Of a DNA stretch of 64,000 bases, positions 42,809-51,901 are shown piece after piece. The position numbers were made by a program, and so were the translations under genes. A model generated the notes under the pieces. The model was given only the letters and a program-made list of their open reading frames with translations. It was not told the DNA's origin and ran no database searches. The number at the start of each line of letters is the position of its first letter. Position 1 is the first letter of the stretch. Origin of the DNA: CAZCTC01 sp964501335 (lineage in GTDB: Bacteria; Chloroflexota; Anaerolineae; B4-G1; SLSP01); assembly GCA_964501335.1 (NCBI GenBank), contig CAZCTC010000037.1, positions 1 through 64,000 of the forward strand, written 5' to 3'.

Positions 42809-44173
42809 GTGGAAACAATGACAATTGACATCGTTCTCGGCCATTTCCTTCATGGGCTTACCTTTACGATCCTTGGCCTCACCATTGCCCTGCTCACCTA
42901 TCGCAGCCGGCAAGTCCTGCTGGCACGCCGCCTGGGATGGCTGGCCGCTTTTGCCATCTGCGAAGCCCTCGTCGCCTGGAACGATCTCCTGGCCCCCCTC
43001 ACTCCGACCGACAGAATGCTCCCGCTCTTCCTCCGCACCGCCATCCTGGCCGGCGGCTACGCCTTCCTGGTCGCCTTCGGCGCTCAAACCTATCTCCCAC
43101 CGGAAGAAGAACCTTCGCCCCAGGCCGACAAGCTGTTGTTCGCCCTTCAGGCCGGCTGGCTGGTACCCTACCTGCTGGCCTTGATTCTCACCCTCTCCAA
43201 CCTGGAAACCACCGCTACAATCGCCGAAATCGTGGCCCGCTATCTGTTGGCCTTCCCCGGAGGTCTGCTTGCCGCGTTCGGACTGCGCCGGCAGAGCTAC
43301 CAGACGCTCACCCCCGAACGCCGGGCGCCCATTCAAATTTCTCTGCGGCTGGTCGAAGCCGTTACCGGCACCTTCGGCGCTTTCAATCTGATTCTCGTCC
43401 CGGCGGCTGGATTCCCACCCGCAATCTGGATCAACACCTCAACCTTTCCCATCCCGCCGGCCCTCATCTGGGCCCTCCTGGGCAGTCTCTGGGTCATCGG
43501 CTTGATCAAAACCCTCACCTACATCCAATGGCAGATCGAAACCTGGATCGAAAGCGTGGAGCAATTGCAAACCCTCGCCGCCGACCGGGAACGGATCAGC
43601 CGCGACCTGCACGACGGCACGATCCAATCGATCTATGCCGCCGGCTTGATGCTGGAAGGCATCCAGTTACTGATCCCCGAAGATCCCACCCGCGCCCAGG
43701 CACAACTGGGCCGGGTCATGGACACCCTCAACCAAACCATCCAGGAAATCCGCCGCTATATTTTCGACCTGCGCAGCGATCTGCCCGACGAACCGCTGGA
43801 ACCCGGAATTCGGCGCCTGCTGCGCGATTTCCATATCAATACGCTGCTGGAAACTGAAATGCAGGTCCAGGGCGAGCCGCCTCGCCCGATTTCCGTGGAA
43901 CGCCGCCGCCATATCTTTCAGATCGTCCGGGAAACTCTGACCAATACCGCCCGTCACGCCCGCGCTCGCCGCGTCAAAGTCGATCTGACCTATGGACCGG
44001 AAGCGCTGGAATTGACCATTCACGACGACGGTGTCGGCATGGAAACTCTGCTGGTCAGCAAAGGCTATGGACTGCGCAACATCCGGGAACGCACTCGCCT
44101 GCTCGACGGCACCCTGCGCATCGAAAGCGCCCCCAGTGCCGGCTTCACCCTGCACCTGGCTGTACCTTATTAA
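42809..44173 (+). CDS. Membrane histidine kinase of the NarL/DesK type
   Basis: A 454-aa sensor kinase. The N-terminal 245 residues hold about six to seven hydrophobic helices with no recognised extracellular domain. A short coiled coil leads to the HisKA_3 box ISRDLHDGTIQ (phospho-His). The ATPase part has RETLTNTARHARA (N-box), HDDGVGM and GLRNIRERTRLLDG. The start is taken as GTG at 42809, directly behind a promoter and without a ribosome-binding site; ATG at 42818 is the alternative. The response regulator gene follows after a dispersed element and is the likely partner. Confidence 0.88.
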   Translation: METMTIDIVLGHFLHGLTFTILGLTIALLTYRSRQVLLARRLGWLAAFAICEALVAWNDLLAPLTPTDRMLPLFLRTAILAGGYAFLVAFGAQTYLPPEEEPSPQADKLLFALQAGWLVPYLLALILTLSNLETTATIAEIVARYLLAFPGGLLAAFGLRRQSYQTLTPERRAPIQISLRLVEAVTGTFGAFNLILVPAAGFPPAIWINTSTFPIPPALIWALLGSLWVIGLIKTLTYIQWQIETWIESVEQLQTLAADRERISRDLHDGTIQSIYAAGLMLEGIQLLIPEDPTRAQAQLGRVMDTLNQTIQEIRRYIFDLRSDLPDEPLEPGIRRLLRDFHINTLLETEMQVQGEPPRPISVERRRHIFQIVRETLTNTARHARARRVKVDLTYGPEALELTIHDDGVGMETLLVSKGYGLRNIRERTRLLDGTLRIESAPSAGFTLHLAVPY

Positions 44174-44198
44174 CCTGAATAACCCTGGCCGGAAGACA

Positions 44199-44322
44199 CG
44201 AGAAAAAAGCTCATATTTTGGGTAGCTTTCTAAAGCCGCCCCAACTATGAATAAAAAATTTCCTCTGCCTGCTTCGCACGGCGCGTCGTTTTTTACCAGG
44301 CAAAACCCTGTGCGGGACGCTA
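44199..44322 (-). repeat. Dispersed hairpin element, degraded copy inside a kinase/regulator pair
   Basis: Reverse-oriented copy with AGAAAAAAGCTCATATTTTG, a decayed hairpin (about 44214-44250, several mismatches), CTGCTTCGCACGGCGCGTCG and TGTGCGGGACGCTA. The stem is the least well preserved of all copies. It splits a likely kinase-regulator operon. Confidence 0.6.
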
Positions 44323-44393
44323 AAAAGCCCCCGCACAGACAAAAAATAATTACACACAAAAACTCCGAAGCGATTTGAACCAGGGAGATAACT

Positions 44394-45053
44394 ATGACAT
44401 TACGAATCCTCATTGTAGACGATCACGAAGTCGTTCGTCTGGGATTGCGCTCTTTACTGAGCCGCCATCCCGATTTTGTCGTGGTCGACGAAGCCGCCAC
44501 CGCCCAGGAGGCGTTGGAAAAAACCCGCCAGCAACAGCCCGACATCGTCCTGATGGACATCCGGTTACCGGGCCGCAACGGTATCGATGCCTGCCACGAT
44601 ATCAAAACCCTCTACCCCAAAATCCACGTCATTATGCTCACCTCCTACGCCGAAGATGAAATGCTCTTCGACGCTATCAGCGCGGGCGCCACCGGCTACG
44701 TACTCAAACAGGTCGGCGGAGATGATCTGGTCCGCGCCATTGAATGCGTCGGACGGGGAGAGGCCCTGCTCGATCCCACCATCACCCAACGGGTTCTGGA
44801 TCGACTGCGCCAGGCAGTCCGGCAGGAATGGGCCGCCGCCTTCTCCGGCCTGACCGAACAGGAATTAAAAGTCCTGGAACTGGTGGCTGAGGGAAAAACC
44901 AACAAAGATATTGCCAAAGCGCTCTTTTTGGGAGAAGGAACGGTGCGTAACTACGTCAGCAGCATCCTTTCCAAACTGGGACTGACCAACCGGGCAGAGG
45001 CGGCCGCCTACGCCGTGCGCCACAACCTGCGCGAATTCCTGCAGGAATCCTGA
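44394..45053 (+). CDS. NarL/LuxR-family response regulator
   Basis: A 219-aa regulator. The receiver has IVDDHEVV, phospho-acceptor in VLMDIRLPGRNG, and Lys in YVLKQVGGDD. The LuxR-type HTH runs from LTEQELKVLELVAEG through KDIAKALFLGEGTVRNYVSS. Standard length and order. AGGGAGA precedes the ATG. It probably receives phosphate from the kinase just upstream. Targets are not visible in the sequence. Confidence 0.92.
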   Translation: MTLRILIVDDHEVVRLGLRSLLSRHPDFVVVDEAATAQEALEKTRQQQPDIVLMDIRLPGRNGIDACHDIKTLYPKIHVIMLTSYAEDEMLFDAISAGATGYVLKQVGGDDLVRAIECVGRGEALLDPTITQRVLDRLRQAVRQEWAAAFSGLTEQELKVLELVAEGKTNKDIAKALFLGEGTVRNYVSSILSKLGLTNRAEAAAYAVRHNLREFLQES

Positions 45054-45077
45054 TTCCGGCCCTGAAAATACCCGGGA

Positions 45078-45165
45078 TTTTTTAACGCAGAGACGCAGAG
45101 CCAGAGAAAATAATTGATCTTCCTCTGCGCCTCTCTGCGCTCTCCCCGTCTCTGCGTTGAAATCT
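45078..45165. repeat. CTCTGCG-rich inverted repeat
   Basis: AACGCAGAGACG and its complement CGTCTCTGCGTT enclose further CTCTGCG copies, forming a long imperfect inverted repeat in the gap between regulator and deaminase genes. Similar CTCTGCG stretches lie at 47585-47665, and such GCAGAG-type repeats are widespread in environmental bacterial genomes. No gene lies in 45054-45337; a TATCAT/TTGTTT pair at 45253-45280 could be the promoter of the next gene. Confidence 0.5.
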
Positions 45166-45337
45166 CTTGTTACGTTTTACGTTTCAGCCGGCCTCTAAAA
45201 TTCCGCTCTTTTTGCTGTCTACTGTCTACTTTCTACTGTTTGCTTCCTCAGTTTGTTTTCCTGTACGCTTATGCTATCATACACGTAATACCTCCCGGCA
45301 GGTAGTATGCCGGCACCATCCGGAAGGAGTATAGCCG

Positions 45338-47338
45338 ATGAGCGAACCCGATATGACCCATGTTGATCTCCTCCTGACCGCCGATTTTGTAATCACCATG
45401 GATTCCCAATTCAATATTTATGCTCCCGGGGCGGTCGCCGTCAAAGGCGATACCATCGTTGCCGTAGGTCATCAGAACGAATTGCTGGCAGCTTATCAGG
45501 CTGCCGAACAATTCGCAGCCGGCAATGCCGTCATTATGCCGGGATTGATCAATGTCCATGGGCACACGCCCATGGCCTTGCTGCGTGGATTGGCCGATGA
45601 CCTGCGACTCGATGTCTGGTTGATGGGCTATATGATGCCCGTCGAACGTGAGTTCGTCAATCCCGGCTTCGCCTGGCTGGGGACCCAGCTGGCCGCGGCG
45701 GAAATGATCCGCGGCGGTACTACGACCTTCATGGATATGTATTACTTTGAAGAAGCCGTCGCCGATGCCGCCGCCCAGGCCGGTCTGCGCGGCGTCTGTG
45801 CCGAAAGTATCCTCAAGTTCTCCTGCCCCGACGCCGGCAGCTATGAAGAAGCACTGGACTGGACCCGCGATTTCATCGGCCGCTGGAAGGGCCACCCCCT
45901 GATCATTCCCGGCATCGCGCCGCACGCCCCCTACACCACCACGCCCGAACTGCTCGAAGCCGCCGCCACGCTGGCCATGGAATTCGATGTCCCGCTGCAT
46001 ATCCACCTCGCTGAAACCAATCAGGAAATCGAAGACCACATCCGCGAATACGGCATGCGTCCCATTCCCTGGTTGAAAAAGCTGGGGCTCTTTGAAGCCA
46101 AAGCCACCGCCGCTCACTGCGTTCACCTGGATGAAAGCGAAATGCGCATCCTGCAGGAACACAATGTGGGCGTGGCCCATAATCCCAGCAGCAACTTGAA
46201 GCTCTCCAGCGGCATTTCGCCGGTAGCCAGAATGCTCGCCATGGGCGTCAATGTGGGGATCGGCACCGACGGGGCCGCCAGCAACAACGATCTGGATATG
46301 TTCGAAGAAATGCGGCTGGCCGCCTTGCTGGCCAAAGGTTCCACGATGGACCCCACCGCTCTGCCTGCCCGCCAGGCTCTGGAAATGGCGACGATCATGG
46401 GCGCCCGCGCCATGCATATCGAAAATATCACCGGCTCGCTGGAAGCCGGGAAACGGGCCGACCTGATTGTCGTCAATATGAACGATGTCCGCCATGTGCC
46501 CTACTTCCGCCGCACCTCCGAAGCTCTCTACTCCCGGCTGGTCTACGCCTCTCACGATGAGGATGTGCGCGATGTCATGGTCAACGGCCGCTGGCTGATG
46601 CGGGATCGCCGCCTCCTGACGCTCGATCTGGAAGTCCTGCGCGGCGAAGCCTCCGCTCTGGCCCAAAAAATCGACCTCTTCCTGATGCAGCGGGAAGAAA
46701 GTATCCTCAGCAAATTGCTCGCCATCGGCGGCATCGCCCAGGAAAAGACCTTCGAGATCCAGGTCAAAGTCCACGTCAGCGATCTGGATGCCCTGGAACA
46801 ACAGCTCAAAAGCTTCTCGGAAGTCACCTTTATCCGGGATTCGGTCCGCCGGCAATACGACACCTACTACCTCTTCGACGATGCCGAAAACAGCCGCTTG
46901 CGCTACCGGGAAGACGAAATTCTGGACAGCAAAACTGACGAAGTGCGAGATGTCATCTATCGCCTGACCCTGACCTCGATGGACAAAGAACGCGAATACG
47001 AAAACTCCGTCCTGCTCTCCCGCTCGCGCTTCAATGCCCCCGCCACCCGCAGCCGCCGCTTCTACAAAGAATACTTTGTCCCGCAGCGCATTGTGGAAAT
47101 CTCCAAAAAACGGCGGCGCTATCATATCCGCTACGGCGGCACGGATTTCGCCCTCAACCTCGATCAAATTTTGGAACCCGCCGGCGTGGGCGCCTTCCTG
47201 GAGATCAAAAGTCGCACATGGTCCCGCCAGGATGCCGAACGCAAGGCCGCCCTCATCGGCAACCTGCTGCAACGGCTCCACGTCCCGCCCGAATCGGTGG
47301 TCAAGGACGAATACGTCGAACTTTCCAGTCCGAAATAA
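45338..47338 (+). CDS. Amidohydrolase (MtaD/SsnA-type deaminase) fused to a CYTH domain
   Basis: A 666-aa fusion. Residues about 1-445 are a metal-dependent amidohydrolase of the SsnA/MtaD/TrzN group: INVHGHTPM (metal His pair), PHAPYTT, HIHLAET, AAHCVHLD and GTDGAASNNDLD (metal Asp). Family members deaminate S-adenosylhomocysteine, methylthioadenosine or related compounds. Residues about 465-660 look like a CYTH/triphosphate-tunnel domain: FEIQVKV at the entry strand (the usual ExExK reads ExQxK), RQYDTYYLF, SRLRYREDE, and FLEIKSR. Such domains act on triphosphates. The ATG follows AAGGAGT. The fusion suggests nucleotide or nucleoside turnover coupled in one protein; a catalytic CYTH part is less certain. 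Confidence 0.85.
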   Translation: MSEPDMTHVDLLLTADFVITMDSQFNIYAPGAVAVKGDTIVAVGHQNELLAAYQAAEQFAAGNAVIMPGLINVHGHTPMALLRGLADDLRLDVWLMGYMMPVEREFVNPGFAWLGTQLAAAEMIRGGTTTFMDMYYFEEAVADAAAQAGLRGVCAESILKFSCPDAGSYEEALDWTRDFIGRWKGHPLIIPGIAPHAPYTTTPELLEAAATLAMEFDVPLHIHLAETNQEIEDHIREYGMRPIPWLKKLGLFEAKATAAHCVHLDESEMRILQEHNVGVAHNPSSNLKLSSGISPVARMLAMGVNVGIGTDGAASNNDLDMFEEMRLAALLAKGSTMDPTALPARQALEMATIMGARAMHIENITGSLEAGKRADLIVVNMNDVRHVPYFRRTSEALYSRLVYASHDEDVRDVMVNGRWLMRDRRLLTLDLEVLRGEASALAQKIDLFLMQREESILSKLLAIGGIAQEKTFEIQVKVHVSDLDALEQQLKSFSEVTFIRDSVRRQYDTYYLFDDAENSRLRYREDEILDSKTDEVRDVIYRLTLTSMDKEREYENSVLLSRSRFNAPATRSRRFYKEYFVPQRIVEISKKRRRYHIRYGGTDFALNLDQILEPAGVGAFLEIKSRTWSRQDAERKAALIGNLLQRLHVPPESVVKDEYVELSSPK

Positions 47339-47344
47339 CCCTCA

Positions 47345-47680
47345 AAAAATATAATTTGGCGGCGGCTTTTGGAAAGCCGCCGCCAAATTATTCCTCCCTA
47401 AAAAACTCTCTCTCCCTGCTTCGCACCGCGCGGCGCGCCTTACGGAGAAAGTGCCATTTGCGGGACGCTACCAGGCCGGGGGCTACCGGCACAGCGCCTT
47501 AAGGTGCCTGATAGGGGGGAAGGGATAAGGGAGAGAAAAAACGCAGTACCGCATAATTCACTCAGAACTCACCGCCGATCGAAGAGGTTGTAAACAGACG
47601 CAGAGAATAAGCTGAAAAAGCCTCTTTTGGCCCTCTCGGCGTTCTCTGCGCCTCGGCGGTGCATTTCTTCCAGTATGTGA
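47345..47680 (-). repeat. Dispersed hairpin element and CTCTGCG stretch
   Basis: Reverse copy with a perfect 19-bp hairpin (arms 47351-47369 and 47373-47391, loop TGG, stem core GGCGGCGG) right after the deaminase-fusion stop. It is followed by AAAAAACTCTCTCTCCCTGC, GCACCGCGCGGCG and TTTGCGGGACGCT. From about 47585 a CTCTGCG-type inverted repeat region follows. No gene is seen in 47339-47722. Confidence 0.65.
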
Positions 47681-47722
47681 GGTTTGTCGCTGAGTTACTT
47701 TTGCGGTACTGCCTGAAAACAA

Positions 47723-50098
47723 TTACGGTAACGGCACCGTCGTCGGAGTCGGGGTCGGCGTCTCCGTCGGCACAGGAGGGCCCACCGTCGGCGTCGCCGT
47801 TGCCGTCGGTGTCGGTGTGAAAGTAGGAGTTCCCACCGTCGGCGTAAGCGTCGCCGTGGCCGTCGCCGTCGGCGTAACCGTCCGGGTCGCCGTCGGCGTA
47901 AAAGTAGCCGTGGGAGCCCGCGTGGACGTCGGCGTAAAGGTCGGCGTCGGCACATCGCCGACCCGATCCATCCAGGCCTTCGCCAAAGCATTGTTGGCCC
48001 CTTCGTAATACTCCACAATCACCGTGTGATTCCCCGCATTGATCAACACATCCTTGCTGTAGGTACGATCTCCCGCACTGCTGTGCCATTCTGAAATGAG
48101 CAGAACCCCATCCACATAGATCCGCACCCCGTCATCGGCTATCACCGAGAACCGATAAACCCCGGCCTGGAATCCCAGAGTCCGACTCCACCGCACCGAG
48201 AAATTGTCCGTCGGCAACCCGGTAGCCGGAGCCCCCGTTCCCCAGTTGAAATCGATCGTCGTATCGTTCCGGGTCAACGCCGGCGTCCCCGAAAGGCTGT
48301 TGTTCCCGAAATACTCCCCTTTCCAATCAGGATAAGAGGGAGTAGTCACTTCCCACCAGAGCCGCACCTGAGCGCTCCCCACCGCCTCATAGTAATCCAT
48401 CCGCAGGGCATGGGTTCCATTGCTCAACGCCACATCCCGGGTCACCTCCCGAACAGATCCGTCACGCCACTCATCAATGATCGGCTGATTGTCGATCCAC
48501 AACCGGGCCCCGTCATCGATAATCATATGGAAACGGTAGGTCCCCGGCTGAAAGGTCAAACTGCGCGTCCAGCGAGCGCTGAAATTATCCGCCGGCAACA
48601 ACGTCGAAGGCGAACTCTCTTTCCAATCAAAGTTAACCTCTTTGTCGTTTCGCACCAGCGTTGAATTACCGCTCAACGTACGGTTGGCCCAGTATTCCCC
48701 ACGCCAATCCGCAAAGCTGGTCCCTTGATCCCAACGCAACTGAATCGCAGCACTGTTCGTCACTTCGTAATACTCGACACGCAGAATGTGATAGCCCGCC
48801 GTCAAATTGGTATCGACAGTCAATTCCCGCAACGATCCCGGTTTCCATTCATCGATCAACAACCGACCGTCCACATACAACCGTACACCATCGTCAACCC
48901 ATACATGGAAACGGTAACTGCCGCCGTCAAAAGAAATGGCCCGGGTCCAGCGTACTGCAAAATGATCGGCCGGCATTCCGCTGACCGGTGCCCCCGTCCC
49001 CCAATCAAAGTTCAGCACCGGATCGTTACGCACCAAAAACGGCGCGGTAGAGAAGGTGACATTGCTGTAATATTCGCCTCGCCACTGGGGGAATTCACCC
49101 AGCCGCTCCCAGGAAAACGCAATCGAAGCATTCCCGATATTCTCGAAATACTCCACCCGCAAATTGTGGGTCCCGGCCCCTAAACTTCGCTCCGCCACAT
49201 AGACCGAACCCGTTGCCTCACGCCATTGATCGATAATCAGCTGATTGTCGATCCAGACCCGCACCCCATCGTCCGCCACTGCATAAAAACGATAGGTCCC
49301 TTCTGAGAAACTGAGCGAACGGCTCCAACGCACTGAAAAATGATCGGCCGGCATCCCGGCAATCGGCCCCTCACCGCCCCAATTGAAATCCAGAGTCGCG
49401 TCGGTGCGAATATTCACCGGAGCATCGGCCAGATCCCCATTCTTGAAATACTCTCCGCGCCAGCCGGCGACTCCATAACGAGGCGTGGCGGTGGCCGTCG
49501 GCAACGGCCGTTTGGTCGGAGTAGCCGAAGGCACGGTCGGAGCCGGGGTCGAAGTCGCCGTCGGCGGAACCTGAGTCGGCGTAACCTGCGGCAAAGGCGT
49601 CAACGTAAGAGTCGGCGTCCAGGTAGGAACGTTCATCGGTTTCACGGCCAGGGAGCTGTCAATTGAAGCCCCGCTCGGCAATGAAATGACCCGTACGGTA
49701 ACCTGCGGTAACGCGACCCAGGAATCAACCGCCGGGAAAGTAAACGCGGTCGAAAAGGAACCGTCTGATTTCACCGTAGCCGTGGCGACATCCATAGCCT
49801 GCTGCGGATTTGAAGTCAAATCAACCAGCAACACTTCGATACTGTCCCCGGCCTTCCAGCCCTTGCCGAACACGGAAACAAAAGTACCGGCCTCGGCCTC
49901 CTGGGGAATCATCATCACCATCGGCTTGGGCAACGGGGTAGGTGTTCGTGGCGGCATAAAGATCATCCTGCCCACCCAGGCCGCCAGAATTAAAGAGCCG
50001 ATACATGTCAAAAACAAAAGAATGCCGACCAGGATCACAACCCAATTCGGCACCCCACTGAAAATCCCGCTCTGTTTGGGCCTGTTGTTCTGCACCAT
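47723..50098 (-). CDS. Membrane-anchored surface protein with four PA14 domains
   Basis: A 791-aa protein. An N-terminal TM helix (VVILVGILLFLTCIGSLILA) anchors it outward. An Ig-like domain (MIPQEAEAGTFVSVFGKGW) of about 100 residues follows, then a Thr/Pro linker, then four PA14 repeats of about 125 residues. Each repeat has WRGEY, NFDWG/NFNWG, GMPADHFSVRW, YRF, DDGVRVWIDNQ and L-DEW motifs. It ends in a Thr/Pro-rich tail encoded by GTCGG-type repeats. PA14 domains bind carbohydrate; four in tandem suggest adhesion to polysaccharide. No enzymatic domain is seen. TAAGGAG precedes the ATG at 50098. Confidence 0.88.
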   Translation of the reverse strand: MVQNNRPKQSGIFSGVPNWVVILVGILLFLTCIGSLILAAWVGRMIFMPPRTPTPLPKPMVMMIPQEAEAGTFVSVFGKGWKAGDSIEVLLVDLTSNPQQAMDVATATVKSDGSFSTAFTFPAVDSWVALPQVTVRVISLPSGASIDSSLAVKPMNVPTWTPTLTLTPLPQVTPTQVPPTATSTPAPTVPSATPTKRPLPTATATPRYGVAGWRGEYFKNGDLADAPVNIRTDATLDFNWGGEGPIAGMPADHFSVRWSRSLSFSEGTYRFYAVADDGVRVWIDNQLIIDQWREATGSVYVAERSLGAGTHNLRVEYFENIGNASIAFSWERLGEFPQWRGEYYSNVTFSTAPFLVRNDPVLNFDWGTGAPVSGMPADHFAVRWTRAISFDGGSYRFHVWVDDGVRLYVDGRLLIDEWKPGSLRELTVDTNLTAGYHILRVEYYEVTNSAAIQLRWDQGTSFADWRGEYWANRTLSGNSTLVRNDKEVNFDWKESSPSTLLPADNFSARWTRSLTFQPGTYRFHMIIDDGARLWIDNQPIIDEWRDGSVREVTRDVALSNGTHALRMDYYEAVGSAQVRLWWEVTTPSYPDWKGEYFGNNSLSGTPALTRNDTTIDFNWGTGAPATGLPTDNFSVRWSRTLGFQAGVYRFSVIADDGVRIYVDGVLLISEWHSSAGDRTYSKDVLINAGNHTVIVEYYEGANNALAKAWMDRVGDVPTPTFTPTSTRAPTATFTPTATRTVTPTATATATLTPTVGTPTFTPTPTATATPTVGPPVPTETPTPTPTTVPLP

Positions 50099-50206
50099 AG
50101 TCCAACTCCTTACTTTAGTACCTTCGCTCAATCCTTACCCCGATGTTAAGCGATGGTGAAAAGTTCCTTAAAATTCTATCCCGACCGAAAATATAAAAAG
50201 AAATTC

Positions 50207-51361
50207 CTACAACGCCCGATAGAGGATCTCTTGCAATTCATCCGCCGTCAACGGCAACGGATTCCCTTTCATACTGCTGGCCTCGGCCGCCTTTTCTGCA
50301 ACCAGGGGAATCTGAGCCGCCGTCAAACCGTAACGGCTCAACGCCGGAATCTGCAAAGTCGCCGCCACCTCCGAAACCCACTGCACGCCGTCCACGGCCG
50401 TGGCTTTCAAATCTCCGGTCAACAAAGCCCCCAGCTCGATATAGCGCCGCAGAGCCCGACTGTCCGGCTGCCGCATTTCCAGCGCCCGGATATTGACCGC
50501 CATCACGTAAGGCAGCAAGCAGGCACACAAAGCGCCATGAGGAGCCGCAAACATTCCGCCCAGCGGCGCAGCAAACCCATGAGCAGCTCCCAGGCCCGCA
50601 TTGGCCAGCGCCAATCCCCCGAAAAGGCTGGCCAGCGCCATATCTTCACGGGCTTCCGTATCATCGCCCTGCTCATAGGCTCGCACCAGCGAGCGTGCTG
50701 CCCGCGGCAACCCTTCCCGGCAAAAACCGTCAGTCATCGCATTGGCCCGCACCGAAACATAAGGTTCGATCAATTGGGTCAAAGCATCCAACCCTGTGCT
50801 CGCCGTCACCGCCGGCGGGAGTTGATAGGTCAGCTCGGGATCGACCAAAGCGACCTTCGGCAACATGCCGGGGCTCCGCAGGCTTACCTTGACCTGTTGG
50901 TCCGGCGCCGTCAAAACAGCATTGCGAGTCACCTCGGCCCCCGTCCCCGCCGTCGTTGGGATCGCCAGATAGGGCACCGCCGGCTGCTTCAACGGAGCCC
51001 CCCGCCCGATCACTTCGACGTAATCCAGAGGATCGCCGCCGTTAGCCAGCAGAGCCGCCACGGCCTTCCCGGCATCCAACACACTGCCGCCGCCGCAGCC
51101 GATCACCAGGTCACACCCGGCCGCCCGGGCCCGCGCCGTACCTTCCCGCACCAGATCCAACGTCGGCTCACTCTCTACGGTAAAGCGAGTTGTTTCCAGG
51201 CCGGCCTGTTGTACCCTATCCAACAACCGCTGAGCATTTTTATCCTCTACCCGCGTCACAACAAAAGCCCGATGCCCCAACCCCGCCGCCAATGGACCGG
51301 CCTCTTTCAGCGTCCCCGGCCCAAAGATAATCCGCGTCGCTGTCGCAAATTCAAACTGCAT
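50207..51361 (-). CDS. Iron-containing alcohol dehydrogenase
   Basis: A 384-aa group III dehydrogenase. The NAD-binding part has FGPGTLKEAG and GCGGGSVLDAGKAVAALL (GGGSxxD). Metal ligands are in PLGGMFAAPHGALCA and AAHGFAAP, with the DALTQLIEPYVS segment typical of the family. It likely reduces an aldehyde to an alcohol with NAD(P)H, or maleylacetate in some relatives. It follows the monooxygenase-like gene by 9 bases, so both are co-expressed. Confidence 0.9.
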   Translation of the reverse strand: MQFEFATATRIIFGPGTLKEAGPLAAGLGHRAFVVTRVEDKNAQRLLDRVQQAGLETTRFTVESEPTLDLVREGTARARAAGCDLVIGCGGGSVLDAGKAVAALLANGGDPLDYVEVIGRGAPLKQPAVPYLAIPTTAGTGAEVTRNAVLTAPDQQVKVSLRSPGMLPKVALVDPELTYQLPPAVTASTGLDALTQLIEPYVSVRANAMTDGFCREGLPRAARSLVRAYEQGDDTEAREDMALASLFGGLALANAGLGAAHGFAAPLGGMFAAPHGALCACLLPYVMAVNIRALEMRQPDSRALRRYIELGALLTGDLKATAVDGVQWVSEVAATLQIPALSRYGLTAAQIPLVAEKAAEASSMKGNPLPLTADELQEILYRAL

Positions 51362-51370
51362 GGTCCCCTC

Positions 51371-51679
51371 TTATCCCCAGCCCGGATCGTCAGGATAAAT
51401 ATTGCTATATTTAATCGAAGTCCGCGGTTCAGCCATCATTTCCGCCACCGTATCGCGCCAGACTGCATAATGAGGCATCTCCTTATGCCGGGCCGGATCA
51501 TCCGGCGTCCGATAGACTTCCACCAGGACAAACCGGGTCGGATCGTCCTGCTGTTGAATCACATCGAAACGGGCAATCCCGGCTTCCTGGACACTCTGGC
51601 GGGCATTTTCCTGAGTGGCCTTACGGAAAGCCTCCACAAATTCAGGCTTAACTTTGACGTAAACATGGACAATGAACAT
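51371..51679 (-). CDS. ABM-family monooxygenase or LsrG-like protein
   Basis: A 102-aa ferredoxin-fold protein of the antibiotic biosynthesis monooxygenase (ABM) superfamily: FIVHVYVKVKPEFVEAF, ARFDVIQQQDDPTRFVLVEVY, and HKEMPHYAVW with conserved His residues, as in YgiN and LsrG. Relatives oxidise quinols or isomerise phospho-AI-2. AAGGAGGAGA precedes the ATG. It pairs with the downstream dehydrogenase; such pairings are seen widely, perhaps in carbonyl detoxification. Confidence 0.85.
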   Translation of the reverse strand: MFIVHVYVKVKPEFVEAFRKATQENARQSVQEAGIARFDVIQQQDDPTRFVLVEVYRTPDDPARHKEMPHYAVWRDTVAEMMAEPRTSIKYSNIYPDDPGWG

Positions 51680-51778
51680 AGGTTCTCCTCCTTATGTTTG
51701 CTGATATCCCCTAATTAACCCCTATAACTACCCTTGAAAACGAAGTCCTCTCTCCAGATTGATTATGTATCCTATACC

Positions 51779-51828
51779 GGAAGAAAGGAAGCCGGAAAAC
51801 AACAAGGCCTTCCGGCTTCCTTTCTTCC
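51779..51828. terminator. Perfect inverted repeat, probable terminator
   Basis: A stem of at least 17 bp (AAGAAAGGAAGCCGGAA and complement) around a 12-base loop, in the gap between the ABM gene and the lipoprotein gene. The 3' arm is pyrimidine-rich (CTTTCTTCC) on the plus strand; there is no long T-run on the minus strand, so which transcript it ends is unclear. The rest of 51680-51901 holds nothing else. Confidence 0.5.
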
Positions 51829-51901
51829 AATCTTCCCGGCATAAAGTGCAAAATCAACCTGAATACAGATCAGGAATTCATAGAGCAGCAGCTTGAGATG
51901 C

